Below, piece by piece: positions 44,421 to 57,094 of a stretch of 64,000 nucleotides of DNA. Position numbers and translations under genes: made by a program. The stretch is from Cymodocea nodosa (taxonomy: Eukaryota; Streptophyta; Magnoliopsida; Alismatales; Cymodoceaceae): positions 3,368,001-3,432,000 of the forward strand of contig CM072336.1 of assembly GCA_036874045.1 (NCBI GenBank), in the 5' to 3' direction. Every line of letters begins with the position of its first letter. Positions within the stretch are counted from its first letter, which is position 1. Below the pieces are notes generated by a model. The model was not told where the DNA came from. It made no database searches and saw nothing but the letters and a program-made list of their open reading frames with translations.

Positions 44421-45032
44421 AAACATAACTGTTCGGCAATTTAAACATAACTGACCGGTACATTAAGTATAACTGTTCGGTATGTTAAACATAACTGTCC
44501 GAAATAACAAAAAATTTAGATACTTAAGAATTTCACACCCTGTAATTTACCAACAATTCAGAAATATACTAAATTAACATTAATTTACCGAAATTAAGCA
44601 GATTCTTCAATTAAAGTATATAACAATGCAATTATAACATAATGGCTTAATTCTCATATGATAAACTAAATATTATGCAATTAACCATCATTTAACCGTT
44701 AATATTATGTACTTTTTCATTCTAAACACCAATTGACACTTTTAGACTGAAGTTAAATTTCAGGCTGGGTTGGGCTACCTTAAAAAAGTTATTTACATAA
44801 TATTTTGATGTTTTGATACATTATATTTATTTAAGTACAAATAGTAAAGGTATAATCGTCAAAAGATATAACATTAGTTAAAAAAAAATAAAAATAAGAG
44901 TTGTGTCATTATTAGTCCTAACCAAACGATTATTAAGAGATCTTCAAGAATTTAAGTTAGAACCAACACGTATTCCAAAGTTAAGCAACTTCAGCTCCTT
45001 ATGAGCTGAAATTGGTGCTACCAAACGCACCC

Positions 45033-45420
45033 TAGGTTCAAGTTTTATTACCTTTCCAACTATGTCACTCCTGTTCAATGCTCTCGAAGCTACTTCGTCT
45101 AGCACAACTGTCAATGAATGACCAGTCATAGTTTGTAGTTTATTAGTAATAACAAACAAGAAAATTACTGGAGGAGTGCGCGAGACGTGCGGTCGCCAGG
45201 GGAGCGAAGACATGTGGTCGTCGAGTGGTCTTCACGGTTGGTTGCCGAAGGAGATGAGATGTGCTGAACCGAGAGGTGTGGTCGCCGGAAGAGTGCGTGC
45301 GCGAGTGATAAAATCGCTGGACGAGTGCGCGAGACGCGAGTGAGGAGGTGGAGGTGAGCCGTACGCGGGCGAGGGTCGATGGTGCGAGCGCTGGGAGGGT
45401 CTTGGTGATCAAAAAAAATC
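45033..45420. other. GC-rich island, function unknown
   Basis: The sequence at about 45,165-45,405 is markedly G+C-rich on the plus strand (repeated GCGCGAG, GTGGTCG, GAGTGCG words) within very AT-rich DNA. Minus-strand open frames of 89 codons exist but show no family signature; they follow the composition. It adjoins the Harbinger right end. Confidence 0.5.
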
Positions 45421-45820
45421 CCTTTTTCTCTATTATAATAATGCCCTTATAGTATAAGTTATATAATTCGCGTAAAGTAGATAAAAATAATTACGATGTA
45501 TCGTTAATTTATACGTGATAATATGCATAAATGTAGTTATATTATGATATTATGATGCTTTTAATTGGATTTGAATTTATCATTTTTTAAAACTATATAT
45601 AAAATCGTAATGTTAGTAATTTACATTCAAATCATTATTAAAAAAATATAAAAATGTATTAATCATCATTAAAAATCGACAATTAATGTTTAGATGACAC
45701 TCTTAAAATATTCATTCACCGTAAACATATATGATAATGTATATTTTTAATTGTAAATGTTAACTATTTGATATAATTTTCATTATCTTATTTAATTTTT
45801 TTTTATGAATGATGTGTTAG
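45421..45820. other. AT-rich intergenic
   Basis: No feature recognised. Confidence 0.5.
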
Positions 45821-45829
45821 GACTTAATG

Positions 45830-47345
45830 ACTTACCAAGGGTGAATGACAAGATTTAATGTTTTATAAATAATTTCAGGATTTTACAAGATAGGACTTGT
45901 TGTCAGTTTAATTCAACAAGCATAAAACGATTTTTCTTAGTACAAACACAAAATAAATGGAGATAATGCACATAGGGATTTTAGGTAGTTCACCACTAAC
46001 GACTAATCTGCCTTCAAGGGATATTTAAGCTTTACTAAACTTTTAGAACTTACAATCAATTGCTTTAATATCAAAGTAAGAACCAATTAATCAATTCTGA
46101 GTTTTCAGGTCGTAGCTTCAATTAATCTATCTTTGATGTTTTTCAGTTAGGAAACTTCAACCACTAGCTTGAGGAGATCAGAGTTTGTTTGCGCAAAGAG
46201 CTCTGAACTTGAGTTTGTATTTTGCTGAAGATTTGATCTTGAATGTATTCTGCTATATGTGTAGAGTTCGGTATGTGGATATATAATTTCAATACTATCT
46301 AACTCTCTTGATTGTTGTTTATATTTATAATAACAAGTATAAAGATCATATTCCTTTCTAACAGATTTATTTTACTATACTTACTGAATTTGCAAGTCTA
46401 AATATGATAAGTTATCATTTAGGAAGGTGTTTCAAGATAACATTCTGATTTCCTTTAACTTTCAAATAGTTAGCAGTGGTAACCTTTTGATATTTATTTA
46501 TAACCTTTTGATGATTAGAAACTATCTTTAAGTCTGTCACGTGTGGACTTTAAGTCATACACGTGAGTTTCCTTCGATTTAGATAGTTGAGTCTATAATC
46601 TTCTGATTTTTCAGATAGTTAGCTTTTCTAACTTATCGAAAAATCATTTTCAAGCTTCTAACTAAGTTTCTGAATTCTACATATGTCTATTTGAATAACT
46701 TAAATTTTAGATAATTAAATCTGCAACCTTTCGAAACTTCTTAGTTTTCAGATAGTTAACTTTCCTGACTTACCAAAAAGTCCTTTTAAGCCTCTATCTA
46801 CTATATGTTCAATTTATACATGTGCATAATTTTTTAACTTAACTATCTAAATAGTTGTTCCAGATAACTTTTCGATTTTCTTGTATTTTCGGATAGTTAC
46901 TTTTCTAACTCTTTGAAAAACTTGAACAATTGTCTTTTACTGCTTCTGACTTTCATCACATGCGTATTAAATGACTTAACTTATCGAATAGTTAGATTTT
47001 CTAACTTACTGATTTTCTTTGAATAGTTAGATTTCCTAACTCACTGATTTTCTTGGATTTTTGGATAGTTAGTTATTCTAACTTTTCGAAGAATTCAAGC
47101 CTTTATGAAGACTTTCTTATTTTCGGATAGTTAACCCTATAACTTTCCGAAGAACTCTCTTACTGTCTTTAAGTAATCTTTCGGATACTTAAGAAGTTAA
47201 CCTTCCTAAAATTTGCTTCTTTTAAATACTTGAGGTATTAACCTTCTAAAAATCTACTTCTTTCAGATACTTAAACTGATAACTGTCTGATCCTTTTAAT
47301 TTCATCTGTCAACTTTGAATGGTCTATTTGTGACTAACTAAACTG
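45830..47345. mobile_element. LTR- or leader-like repeat region with AGTTA(N)nTAACT array (tentative)
   Basis: 46,450-47,290 is a long degenerate array of 'TTCGGATAGTTA', 'TAACTTTTCGAA', 'TTTTCTAACTTACTGA' and similar words, sharing its core with the 43.9-44.4 kb array. 45,960-46,220 ('GTAGTTCACCACTAACGAC', 'AACTTCAACCACTAGCTTGAG') resembles plant retrotransposon non-coding sequence. No protein-coding part is present. Confidence 0.4.
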
Positions 47346-49185
47346 TTTATCTATTGATCTATGAAATACAAAAGATTATTACTTACATTGATTTTTGCAT
47401 TATCAAAATCTAGAGATCCTTTCATGATGTACTTTTTTATGATTCATACAATCAATAAATGTGATTATTATTTCTTATTCAATTTAATGAATGATAATTA
47501 ATATTATTTACCTATATATAGATTAATGGTATTATAATTTGAAGATTTGTAAAAAGTCATAGGTTTGAATGTTATTAAAATCATATTACTTTTTAAATTG
47601 CAAATGTCTTACTTGTTATATAAGTGCATGATTTCTTGATTGTACATTATATTTTACACTACAATTGTTTATCAAAATTAAAATATAAAATTTTGGTTTA
47701 TAAACCATCATTAATTTGTTAAATTAAATGAAAATTGATCATATATAATTACTAGGTACATACATTTGTTTATTTTATAAATCATATATATATCATTAAT
47801 TTATAAAAATCATACTTCATATAAATGAATATATCATTTAGTTGTAAATTAAGGACAAACATAGTTCACCATTTATCTAAGTTTATTGCTATATATGATA
47901 AATGTAGATTTTTAATTGTAAATGTAAATTATTTAATATAATTTTCATTCATCTTATTTAAATTTTTTTATAAATTATGTATTTTTTTTATGAATCATAA
48001 TTATTATTTCTTATTTAATTTAATGATTGATAATTAATATTTTAAATATTATTAATATTGTAGAGTATGAATGTAGATCAATCGTATTATAATATTATTT
48101 AAGATTTGCAAAACGTCATACATTTGAATCTAATTATCAAAACTATATTATTTTTTAATTGCAAAAGTCTTAATACTTGTTATATATAACTACATGATTT
48201 CATAAATCACAAATTATACGTCATATAATTAAATGAATACATCATTTAATTTAATTGTAAAGGACAAATTGTAGTGTTCACATTCATCTGGAATAAATTT
48301 AATGGATTTCAAAATAACCAATATTCATTTATATATATATATATGGATGATTTTAAAGTATTCATTTTAGCAAAACTATCTATTTAATCATGTAAATGTA
48401 AAAAACAGAGATATAGTGACTGACAGTTGCATTATCGTATGTTACCGCCGGTATTTCAACGAACTGCACAATATATCAGCACTGTTTCTTTGCTGGGCAT
48501 TCAATATTTTGATTGATTTTTTGATCTAACCAATCCTTCAAAGCCTTATCGATCATTTTTTGGTTTGCATTGGACATTTTTGGATGTCTGGTTTCTTTAG
48601 ATTGTTTTCCTACACTAGACATTTACGATACACATCGAACATTTTTGGATGTCCAATTTCCCTAGATCAATCTTGTTGGAAGAAGTCGTGATTGGACTGT
48701 GTTTGCCGGTAGTTTCAGAAGTTTGAGTCTCCATTTGTGTCGATTAAGGAGTTTTTCTGATTCGGGTGTCTTTGGTAACTTGGTTGCTCCATGTAATTCC
48801 TTGTTTGCTTAGTTGTTTGAATTTTACATTTTGTTTTAGTTACCCTTTACAAGTTAAAAGAAGAAGAAGAAGAAAAAAAAAAAATCGATTTAACTTAGAA
48901 GGGTTCGGTTTAACAAATATATATAAAATCTGATTTAGCTAAACGTAACGTTTAGTTTAATATAATATAATATAATATATATAGGTAGATAATGATAACT
49001 TAATATAATAGTATACGAGTGGGACATTTGATTAAACTGTCCAATTGTATTGTTAGAATGTTCCATGGTAATTTAAAATATTAAAATATATATAATAAAT
49101 AAATACAATATATAAAAGGAAAATATAGATAAATAAAAAATGAATAAAATATATATAAAATGATTAAACTTTACGACGTTGTGAC
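47346..49185. other. AT-rich intergenic
   Basis: Two diverged copies of an AT-rich block (about 47,455-47,640 and 47,990-48,190, both with 'ATTATTATTTCTTATT.AATTTAATGA' words) and a TA run near 48,330. No gene. Confidence 0.5.
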
Positions 49186-49189
49186 GATC

Positions 49190-49400
49190 ACTCCCCGTCG
49201 GTCCCATAGGAGATCAGGCTCGATGTGCTAGCTCATACTCAAACAGATCAGGCTCAACCGAGATAGAATGGGTTCCGGCCTGTGGGCTAGGCTCGGCCCA
49301 AATTTTTAGTAAGGTGGCCTGATTCGGCCTGGCCAGCAACCCACACAAGCTTGGTCACTCTAGGTTGGGCTAGCCTAGCCTATTCACACGTATATGTGTT
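49190..49400. repeat. GC-rich repeat fragment (GGCTCGGCCC-type)
   Basis: 'GGGCTAGGCTCGGCCC', 'GATTCGGCCTGGCC' and 'TTGGGCTAGCCTAGCC' are words typical of plant DNA-transposon derivatives. No ends resolved. Confidence 0.35.
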
Positions 49401-49799
49401 GCTTTTTATTGAGTTTCTTATAAGGTATTTGTACTTGGGTGAGGACATAGATGAAGGGGTATTTGCGTGATTCCCCTTTACTTTGTTTTTTCTGTTAAGC
49501 ACACTTGCAAGCTTTGCTTTTGGTGATTCTCCAATGGTTGGGCCTTGGGTGGGTACGTGGCTCTACATCTTATTTTTTGTGACTTGTAGGGCCAATTTTG
49601 AAATCTTCATTGTAAAGCCATATATAGGGCTACAAGAAAGAAAAAACGATGACTTTTGGAACCATCATTATATGGCCTATATAGTGACTACTAGTTAAAG
49701 TTATGGTGATATAGTGATGGCTAGAAAAGGTAACATTAACGGTCTAAAATGCTATCATTAAATAGGTTATATAGTAACGACTATAAAAGGATATAGGCA

Positions 49800-50435
49800 G
49801 TTGACACTATAGACCTATTTTCTTGTAGTGTGTAAATTATGTAATATAATTTTTATTAAAATCTAATTTTCATTCAATTTTTTTATAAATTTATGATTTA
49901 TAAATTATGTACTAGAATTTTCATTCAATAAATATATAATTATTATAATTAATAAAAATTATAATTGTTTATTATAATAAGTTACCTATTGTAATAGCTA
50001 CTAGATACCTATTGTGATGGTCACTAATGACTATCATCATGGCTTCTAAATTCGTCACAATAGATATCTTGTTATGATGACTTCTAAATTACTATTGTAA
50101 TGAATGTAAAAATTGTCACAATAGATTATAGGTTATTGTGTTGCATCACAGATGTTTATTGTGATGGAGTTTACACCTATCACAATAGAATATTTATTGT
50201 GATGAATCGTTAATGCTTATTGTGACGAATTGCTAGACACCCATTGTGATGAGTTTCACGTCCATCACAATAGGTAACTTGTTGCGATGTATTTTCGACT
50301 CCTGTTATGATGGGTACAGATCCGTCACAATAGGTATTAATTGTGACAGACTCGTTTAACCATCACAATAGACGTACCAATTATGATGGAACTTTATTCA
50401 GATTGGTCATAATAGATATTGTTTCTCATAGTGTA
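49800..50435. mobile_element. CACTA-like termini with subterminal repeats
   Basis: A CACTACAAGAAAAT terminus (minus strand, 49,819-49,832) is the canonical CACTA end and bounds an element reaching left. A second end, CACTATGAGAAAC on the minus strand (about 50,420-50,433), closes a block (50,000-50,420) with about seven CATCACAATAG-type words and as many inverted TATTGTGATGG-type words. No transposase is visible, so these are non-autonomous or truncated pieces. Confidence 0.6.
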
Positions 50436-51720
50436 GAGATAGAAGGTTGGTATTGAATTGAAGACAGCATTGAGGAGGATAAGTCCCCCTGTCAAAAAAG
50501 ATATTTATTATGCTATTCTTGAAGTTTATCGGTAATCTTATTGATCATAGGCTTCCAGTGATTATACGTGGTCTCTTGAAATGCAGAGGATGACCGAGAC
50601 AGGAAATTGGTAAGGATTGCGCTCTTTTCATCTTTACATAACTTTACATCTTTTGAATCATATATCGTAAGATTTACAGATTCCTAGTAGAACTAGCTAG
50701 TTTGAAGTTGCTTGACATTTTCATAGAAGTCATATAGTGTTTCAGCATGAACAATACCTATTAATGAAAAGAAGAAAATAGGCGCACAATAAGATCTTCG
50801 CATGCATTGATTCCACACACAAATAATTATATATTAAAAAACAAGTGGAATGAAAAGCATATCATGCATAATCCACAATAAATAAAACAAATGTAGAAGT
50901 CTTCCACAAGCAAGAAGGTAAATTCTATTTTACATCAACCACAGTAAACAAATGGAGAAGTCTTGAACGGGCTAGAAAGTCAAATACGTTTTAGCCATAT
51001 GTGAGCAAAAAGGTCGGCATGCATAATCGAATATAGTGTACTTATGTAGAATTGAAATATTATTAATGGGACGCATTATAATATAATAGTTTTAGAATAT
51101 AGTGTAGTTTTCAAAAGTGTAAATTACACAAATATAATTTTATAAAACCTACACCAAATTCCACAACACGATACAACAATAAAGCTTTCGTAAAAATGGA
51201 ATTCACTCAAAATTCACACTCACAAGAATGCACGCCTCACACTTCCCTCTCTCGCATGTAAGTGTAAAGTCGTCATGAGAAACTTAAAAAATGTGAGGGA
51301 TTTCCAGAAAAGAGGGGAGGATTGAAAAACTTTAGAAAAAAAACAAAGAGAAGAATATATATTGGAATTACGTTCATCAACATGCACCTCATATATAAAA
51401 TCACTTATAACATCTTCTTTTATCATAGTTAAGATCCAAGGAAAATCATAAAAGAATATTATACAATAATATTTTCCTGAAAGAAATAGAATAAGTCTAA
51501 AAACTACAAGGATCAAAATTATTAGAAAGATTTTAATTATATAATTTAAATCAAAGACTTAACCATAGATAGAATTACATAGAAGAAAAACAACATAGGT
51601 TGTTTGCATCTATTGTTTTTGTAAAAAAAAAGTTAAGTATATGATATTGATCGATAATATAATTAATTATGTTCTAATTTCATTATATTTTGAATTTTAT
51701 TCATTGCTAATTTTCGTATA
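50436..51720. other. 3' flank of peptide copy 2 and spacer
   Basis: 50,930-51,660 matches 31,675-32,450 in order, part of the duplicated unit. The remainder has no recognised feature. Confidence 0.55.
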
Positions 51721-52095
51721 AAACTTAATGATTTAAATCATTAAGTTTGCTAATCATTTAGGTCATCGCGCTAAAAACGTCATCGTTTTCCCTTAATTGG
51801 AAATAATAAGAAGATTATCTTTACCTTTATAGCATCGACGATGAAGTTCGATTGAAGTGGGCAAGTAAAGGTTTACAAGTTTGCGCTTGTGATACATACA
51901 CACACATATAAGTTTAAATTTGATGACACAAGTATTTTGAAGAAAACTTGCATAGATAATGCTTATTCGGTGCAGCACTTACACATGATCCACCTCGTGC
52001 TAGCTGCTTATTTTTCTTATACATGTATATGTAGGTGGTAGTACGCTGGAGCGATGCTCATCAATTAACCAACGGTGTCGTAGGTAGACTGATGA

Positions 52096-52460
52096 TCAGC
52101 ACCGCCTCACGCAAACACAGACCTTGCGGCGGCAGTAGCGACGACCTCGCGGACGCGGGCACCTGTCCCAAAGGACGCAACGTGGGACCCATCTACAGCA
52201 CCCTCTTTGGTCTTCTCCAACTTTGTCTTCACCAACATCATTCGCATCCAAGTCAAGTTCTGCACAGAATAATATAAGTTACTTTTAGTAGTGAATACAA
52301 TATACAAGTGGTTAGTTAACAAGAAGAGTACTGGACGAAATATTTGGCGACCTGTGGTTTCTTCTTCCGCATTTTCCTCCGCTTTCACCAGCACGTCGGA
52401 GGTGACGAGTATGAGGGCCAACAAAAAGGCGGTAAGCACGAAAATAGGCTTTGGAGCCAT
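52096..52460 (-). CDS. Secreted cysteine-rich peptide precursor, copy 2
   Basis: Exons 52460-52352 and 52259-52096 (92-bp phase-1 intron, same CACAG|GTCGCC donor and TGCAG acceptor as copy 1) give 90 residues. The signal peptide differs from copy 1 only at DVLVKA. An acidic propiece (LDLDANDVGEDKVGEDQ) precedes a very basic core with 8 Cys: CC-x5-C-x5-C-x8-C-x4-C-x-C-x3-C, with RRYC and a CVCVRRC end. TATAAAT at 52,554-52,560. It is closest to copy 3. Likely secreted and processed; target unknown. Confidence 0.8.
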
Positions 52461-52553
52461 CGAGATTCTCCTCCTCTTCTCTTCTGCTTCTGCACCGAAG
52501 GAAATATGTGGAGAACGATGCTGATGAGCAGATGGGATAGGACCATGCTCTCC

Positions 52554-52995
52554 ATTTATAGCCAGCGCGGATGAGAACCAGTCAGATGTGGTGACATAAG
52601 GACACGACTTTTTTGTGTTACAGACAAATAAATAAATTGACAGATAAATAGTGTGCATTGTTTTAATTTCCGTAGGTGCATGCATGGTACCGTGGAGCCG
52701 TCTAGTTCGACGATCGAATCATATCCCACCCGAGATAATCAGATGCTTCGTGACACCGAAGCGAGAAATACTTGGCTTCTTGCCACGGACAAACACAAAC
52801 AGATAAGCTTGGGATCGAGTTATTCTAATATTATTTTCGGGAGTTTTACCCATTCATTCATTCAATCCGTTGTTATTTTATTATAATAAAAGTCTGATTC
52901 GTTGAACGTTACCTCTTGTGTTTGCCGTAAAATGTCCAAGCAAAGACTACGTACACTCACTTCCATTTGCCCACGGCCACTTACTTTCACGTCAA
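52554..52995 (-). promoter_or_regulatory. Promoter block of peptide copy 2
   Basis: TATAAAT about 100 bp upstream of the ATG; TGCATGCA at 52,677-52,684. The match with the copy 1 and copy 3 upstream regions runs to about 52,995, where gypsy-flanking DNA begins. Confidence 0.6.
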
Positions 52996-53949
52996 AGAAA
53001 CCCGACCATACTTACAAGAATATTATTTGTAATTATGCAAGATTATGCGTGAACTGTGATTTATTTCTGTTATGTGTTTTATTGAATTATTTCTTGTTTA
53101 TCAATGAGTAATAATATTATTGATGTGATGTGTTCTCACTTAGTTGTTTTATTGTTGCAAACTTAGTTTATATTTTTCATCACTTGGGGAAATTAAACAG
53201 AATCAATAAAGACTAGTCTGTTGACTCTTCTATTTTACTATTATCCTATTGTTTGTTCTATTATGGATAGTCAATCTCCTAGTGAATTTACATTTCCATT
53301 TGATTTTCATGATATTGATTTAAACAATGCATGTTCAAAATGTTATCTGTACGATCATATTGCTAGTACTTGCCTATTTTATATATTTGAAAATGAAATA
53401 ATTCATGTGGCAGGTAATGAAAATGAGCATGAAAGAAATTATTTGTCTAGTATGTCATATGCATCTCATATGAATTTTGATTAATTTGCTAGTGCATCTA
53501 AAGTAAATGATAGTATTTTTTGTTGTGCATCATATATTGATTTAATTGAAGATAAATTTAACGAAATACTAGGAAATATTCAAAAGGAAAAAGACTTAAG
53601 TGAATCAAATGTTGTAGATTTGTTGAGTGACGGCCAAGCAATAGGAGTGGATGCTTTTGTTACTTTAAGGTTAAGTAAGGAAGTGAGTAATCTTGTAGTT
53701 GAATCTTCATCATTCTTAAATTCTAGAGGAGAACCTAGTGATGAGCCATTAAATTTAAATCCTAATATGCAATCTAGAATACCTATAATTAATTCTAGAG
53801 AACCTAAAGGGAAGCAAGTAATTTATACATCTTTAAAGCCCTTAAATTCATCTAATGCTCTATATCCAAATAGGCTTAGAATGAAACTGAGTATTAATCA
53901 TATGGATAAAATTAGATAGACTTTTGAGCAAGTAATAGTTAATATTCTT

Positions 53950-54417
53950 TTGTTGGAGCTAATTCAACAAAGTCCATCTCATGCTAAGTATCTAAAAGAA
54001 TTATGTACTAAAGAGAGAACTATGAAAATTATGAAGAATGTGAGCTTAGTAGAAGCAAGTAGTTTGTATTTTTGTACCCATATTCTTAGGAAGTATAGTG
54101 ATCCTGTCACCCCAACTATTTCGTATATTATAGGGAATACTTATTTTGAGGGAACTTTATTAGATTTGGGAGATAGAGTAAATGTTATGCCTTCTAGTAT
54201 TTATGAGAACTTAGGTCTTCCTTGCTTGCAACCTACTAGAATAGTGATTCTTTTAGTAGATCATTTTGTTAGAACACCTTTAGGGGTACTTGAAAACTTT
54301 CTTATTGAAATACAAAATTTTGTTTACTTGATAGATTTTGTGGTAACAAAAAAGCAACCTATAACTAACATTAAAAATCCTACACCTTTAATTTTAGAGA
54401 GACCTTTCCTAGCTTAG
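53950..54417 (+). pseudogene. gypsy aspartic-protease fragment
   Basis: A 155-codon open segment holding the retropepsin-like DLGD motif with NVMP and LGL downstream and the ILxRPFLA end. It is the longest intact piece of the element. Stops on both sides show it is not a host protein. Confidence 0.75.
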
Positions 54418-55961
54418 ATGCATATATTGGCTGTAGGGAGGGAATCATGCAAATATCTTATAGTGATCAAAAGATGAAATTAAATATTTTTAAAATAGAT
54501 GATGAGATGAAAGATCCAATGGAGCGAGACCGTGAAGTGAAATTATTGGATATTTTGCACACACCTAATTGAAATATGGAATGGAAGTTAAGAGAAGAAC
54601 AAGATTGTAGATTCCAAGAGGAAGAGTTTGTATCTATTAGTAAAGGTAAGGACAAGTTACTTATAGTAGATGACAAAATTCAAATTGATAATACTAATGA
54701 AATAGAAATTTTGAAAATAAAACAAGCATGAACTGATGAATCTAGTGAAAGAGAAACTATTAAAGAACAAATTGAGCCTAAACTTAAATAGTTGCTCTTA
54801 GATTTAAAATATATGTACTTAGGAGAGAATGAGACGTGACCAATTATTATTTCTACCCATCTTTCATCTAAACAAGAACAAGAATTAATGAAGGTCCTTA
54901 GGGATAATAAGAGAGCTATTAGATGAACAATGGCAAACATTAGCAAGATTAGTACTTCTATCCATACTCATAGAATTCATGTAAATCTTGCCATCCAACC
55001 TTCCTGACAACCTCAAATGCATTTAAATGTGAACATTAAGGAAGTAGTAAGGAAAGACATTGTGGAATGGTTGGACTATAATATTATTTATCCTATATCA
55101 GGTAGATCTTGGGTAAGTCTTGTACAAGTTGTTCTCAAGAAATTAGAAATTATAGTGGTAAAGAATAATAATGAAGAGTTGGTTCCAACCAAGATACAAA
55201 TTAGATGGTGAGTCTATATTGATTATACAAAGTTGAATCAAATCACTTAAAATGATCATTTTCTGTTATCTTTTATAGATCAAATGTTAGAGAAATTAGC
55301 TAGGTAAGAGTTTTATTACTTTCTAGATTGTTATTCAGGCTATAATCAAATTTATGTTACATTTGAGGCTCAAGAGAAAATAACATTTATATGTTCATTT
55401 GAAACCTTTACTTTTCTTTATATGTCATTTGGATTGTGCAACGCTCTAGTAACATTGTATGACAAAAATATTTTCTGATATGACTGACAATTTCTTAGAG
55501 GTATTTATAGATGATCTCTCTATTTTTGGATCCTCTTTCCAATCTCGTTTAAAACACTTAGAGTTGGTATTATAAAGATGTATAGAAAAAGATTTAGTTT
55601 TTAATTAGGAAAAATGTCATTTTATAGTTAATAAGGGGATAGATTTAAGACATTGTTTCTAGTAAAAGCTTAGAAGTTGATAAAGTTAAAGTGGATTTAA
55701 TAACTAACCTACCTTTGCCTAGAACTGTTAAAGATGTAAGAGCAGGGTCATGCTAGTTTTTACCATTAATTTATTAAAAATTTTAGTGAAATTACTCGTC
55801 TACTTGATAGATTATTAGTTAAAGATCATAAATTTGATTTTACATCTGAATGTGAAGTCACTTTCAACCAACTTAAAGTAACACTTTCTTCTACACTAAT
55901 TGTGTATCTACTTAACTAGGATTATTCTTTTGAACTTCTATATGATGCTTCTGATTATGTT

Positions 55962-56201
55962 ATGAGAGTGGTTATAAGAGAAAAGATTGATAAACTACTA
56001 AGAATAATTTATTATGCGAGCAAGACTTTGATAGAAACCCATAAGAATTATACCATAATAGAGAAGAAATTTTTGACAATAATGTTTACTATGAAGAAGT
56101 TTAGATCTTATCTTGTAAGTTCACATATTATTATCTATACAAATCATAGTGCTCTAAAGTATCTCTTCACAAAGAAAGATGCAAAGCTAAGGTTGATTTG
56201 A
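55962..56201 (+). pseudogene. gypsy RNase H fragment
   Basis: The YYASKTL, NYTIIEKKFL and YTNHSALKYL motifs are the gypsy RT-RNase H region. The usual Asp before 'HxALKYL' is Asn (TNHS for TDHA). Confidence 0.8.
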
Positions 56202-56638
56202 TGGATTCTATTATTGTAATAATTTAATCTGAAAATAAAAGATAAAAAAAAATATAAAAATATAGTAGTAGAAGAACACACTGTATAAGTGACAAATGAT
56301 CTCGTTAAGCCCAACCTCACCTAACATGAGCTTCCCACCATTGGACGTTCAAAAGTTCACTCCAATAGATTACATTTTTCAAGAAAAAATACATGTACCA
56401 CTAATGAAGACTAATCATTACACAAAAATAAAATAAAGCATAATAAAATAACAAGTTTAAATTTGATGACACAAGTATTTTGAAGAAAGCTTGCATGGAT
56501 AATGCTTATTCGGTGCGGCGCTTACACATGATCCACCTTGTGCTAGCTGCTTATTTATCTTATACATATATATGTAGTTGCTAGTACGCTGGAGCGATGC
56601 TCATCAATTAACCAACGGCGTCGTAGGTAGACTGACGA

Positions 56639-57001
56639 TCAGCACCGCCTCACGCAAACACAGACCTTGCTGCGGCAGTAGCGACGACTTCGCAGACGCG
56701 GACACCTGCCCCAAAGGACGCAACGCGTGGCCCATCTACAGCACTTTGATTGGTCTTCTCCAACTTTGTCTCCATCATTCGCACCCAAGTCATGTTCTGC
56801 ACAGAATAATTTAAGTTACTTTTAGTAGTGAATACAAACAATATAAAAGTAGTTAGTCGACAAGAAGAATACTGGACGAAATATTTGGCGACCTGTGGTT
56901 TCTTCTTCAGCTTTTTCCTCCGCTTTCACCGGCACGTTAGAGGCGACGAGTATGAGGACCAGCAAAATGGCGGTAAGCACGAAAATAGGCTTTGGAGCCA
57001 T
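56639..57001 (-). CDS. Secreted cysteine-rich peptide precursor, copy 3
   Basis: Exons 57001-56893 and 56796-56639 (96-bp phase-1 intron) give 88 residues: signal peptide (MAPKPIFVLTAILLVLIL...), acidic propiece (HDLGANDGDKVGEDQ, two residues shorter than copy 2), then a basic core with the same 8-Cys spacing as copy 2, ending CVCVRRC. TATAAAT at 57,095-57,101. Differences from copy 2 are mostly substitutions; the single deletion is a multiple of three. Its 3' flank is cut short by the gypsy side at about 56,450. Confidence 0.8.
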
Positions 57002-57094
57002 CGAGATCCTCCTCCTCTTCTCTTCTGCTTCTTCACCGAAGGAAATATGTGGAGATCGATGCTGATGAACAGATGGGTCAGGACCATGCTCTCC

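Larger units (their letters stand above)
39165..45032 (+). mobile_element. PIF/Harbinger DNA transposon (decayed)
   Basis: The ends GGGCTGCGTTTGGTAG (39,165-39,180) and, inverted, GGGTGCGTTTGGTAG (45,018-45,032) differ by one extra C. Both sides are flanked by TA, or CTA if one terminal base is reassigned. Inside are the two proteins typical of the superfamily, on the same strand: a DDE transposase (about 40,531-41,824) and a Myb/SANT-like protein (about 42,032-43,011). Both have premature stops. The element also holds a minisatellite near its left end and two blocks of hairpin-forming repeats near its right end (43.3-43.6 and 43.9-44.4 kb). The latter begin near a 'TCGAACCCACAGGGAA' word typical of other TEs, so a nested insertion at about 43.6-44.7 kb is possible. 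Confidence 0.8.
53221..56320 (+). mobile_element. Degraded Ty3/gypsy retrotransposon (Athila/Tat-like)
   Basis: Gag-like remnants (53,221-53,930) are followed by a retropepsin-like domain at about 53,950-54,417 (GTLLDLGDRVNVMPSSIYENLG, in which DLGD replaces the usual DLGA, and ILERPFLA). Reverse transcriptase follows in many broken frames (VDYTKLNQIT- and DCYSGYNQI-like pieces at 55,210-55,350), then RNase H (IIYYASKTLIETHKNYT, FRSYL, YTNHSALKYLFTKKDAK, 55,962-56,201). No integrase or LTRs are recognised. It separates peptide copies 2 and 3 and truncates the 3' flank of copy 3 at about 56,450. Confidence 0.85.

Noticed and set aside
44944..45412. Two 89-codon minus-strand frames in the GC-rich island
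   Set aside because: Explained by base composition. No domain, and one overlaps the Harbinger terminal repeat.
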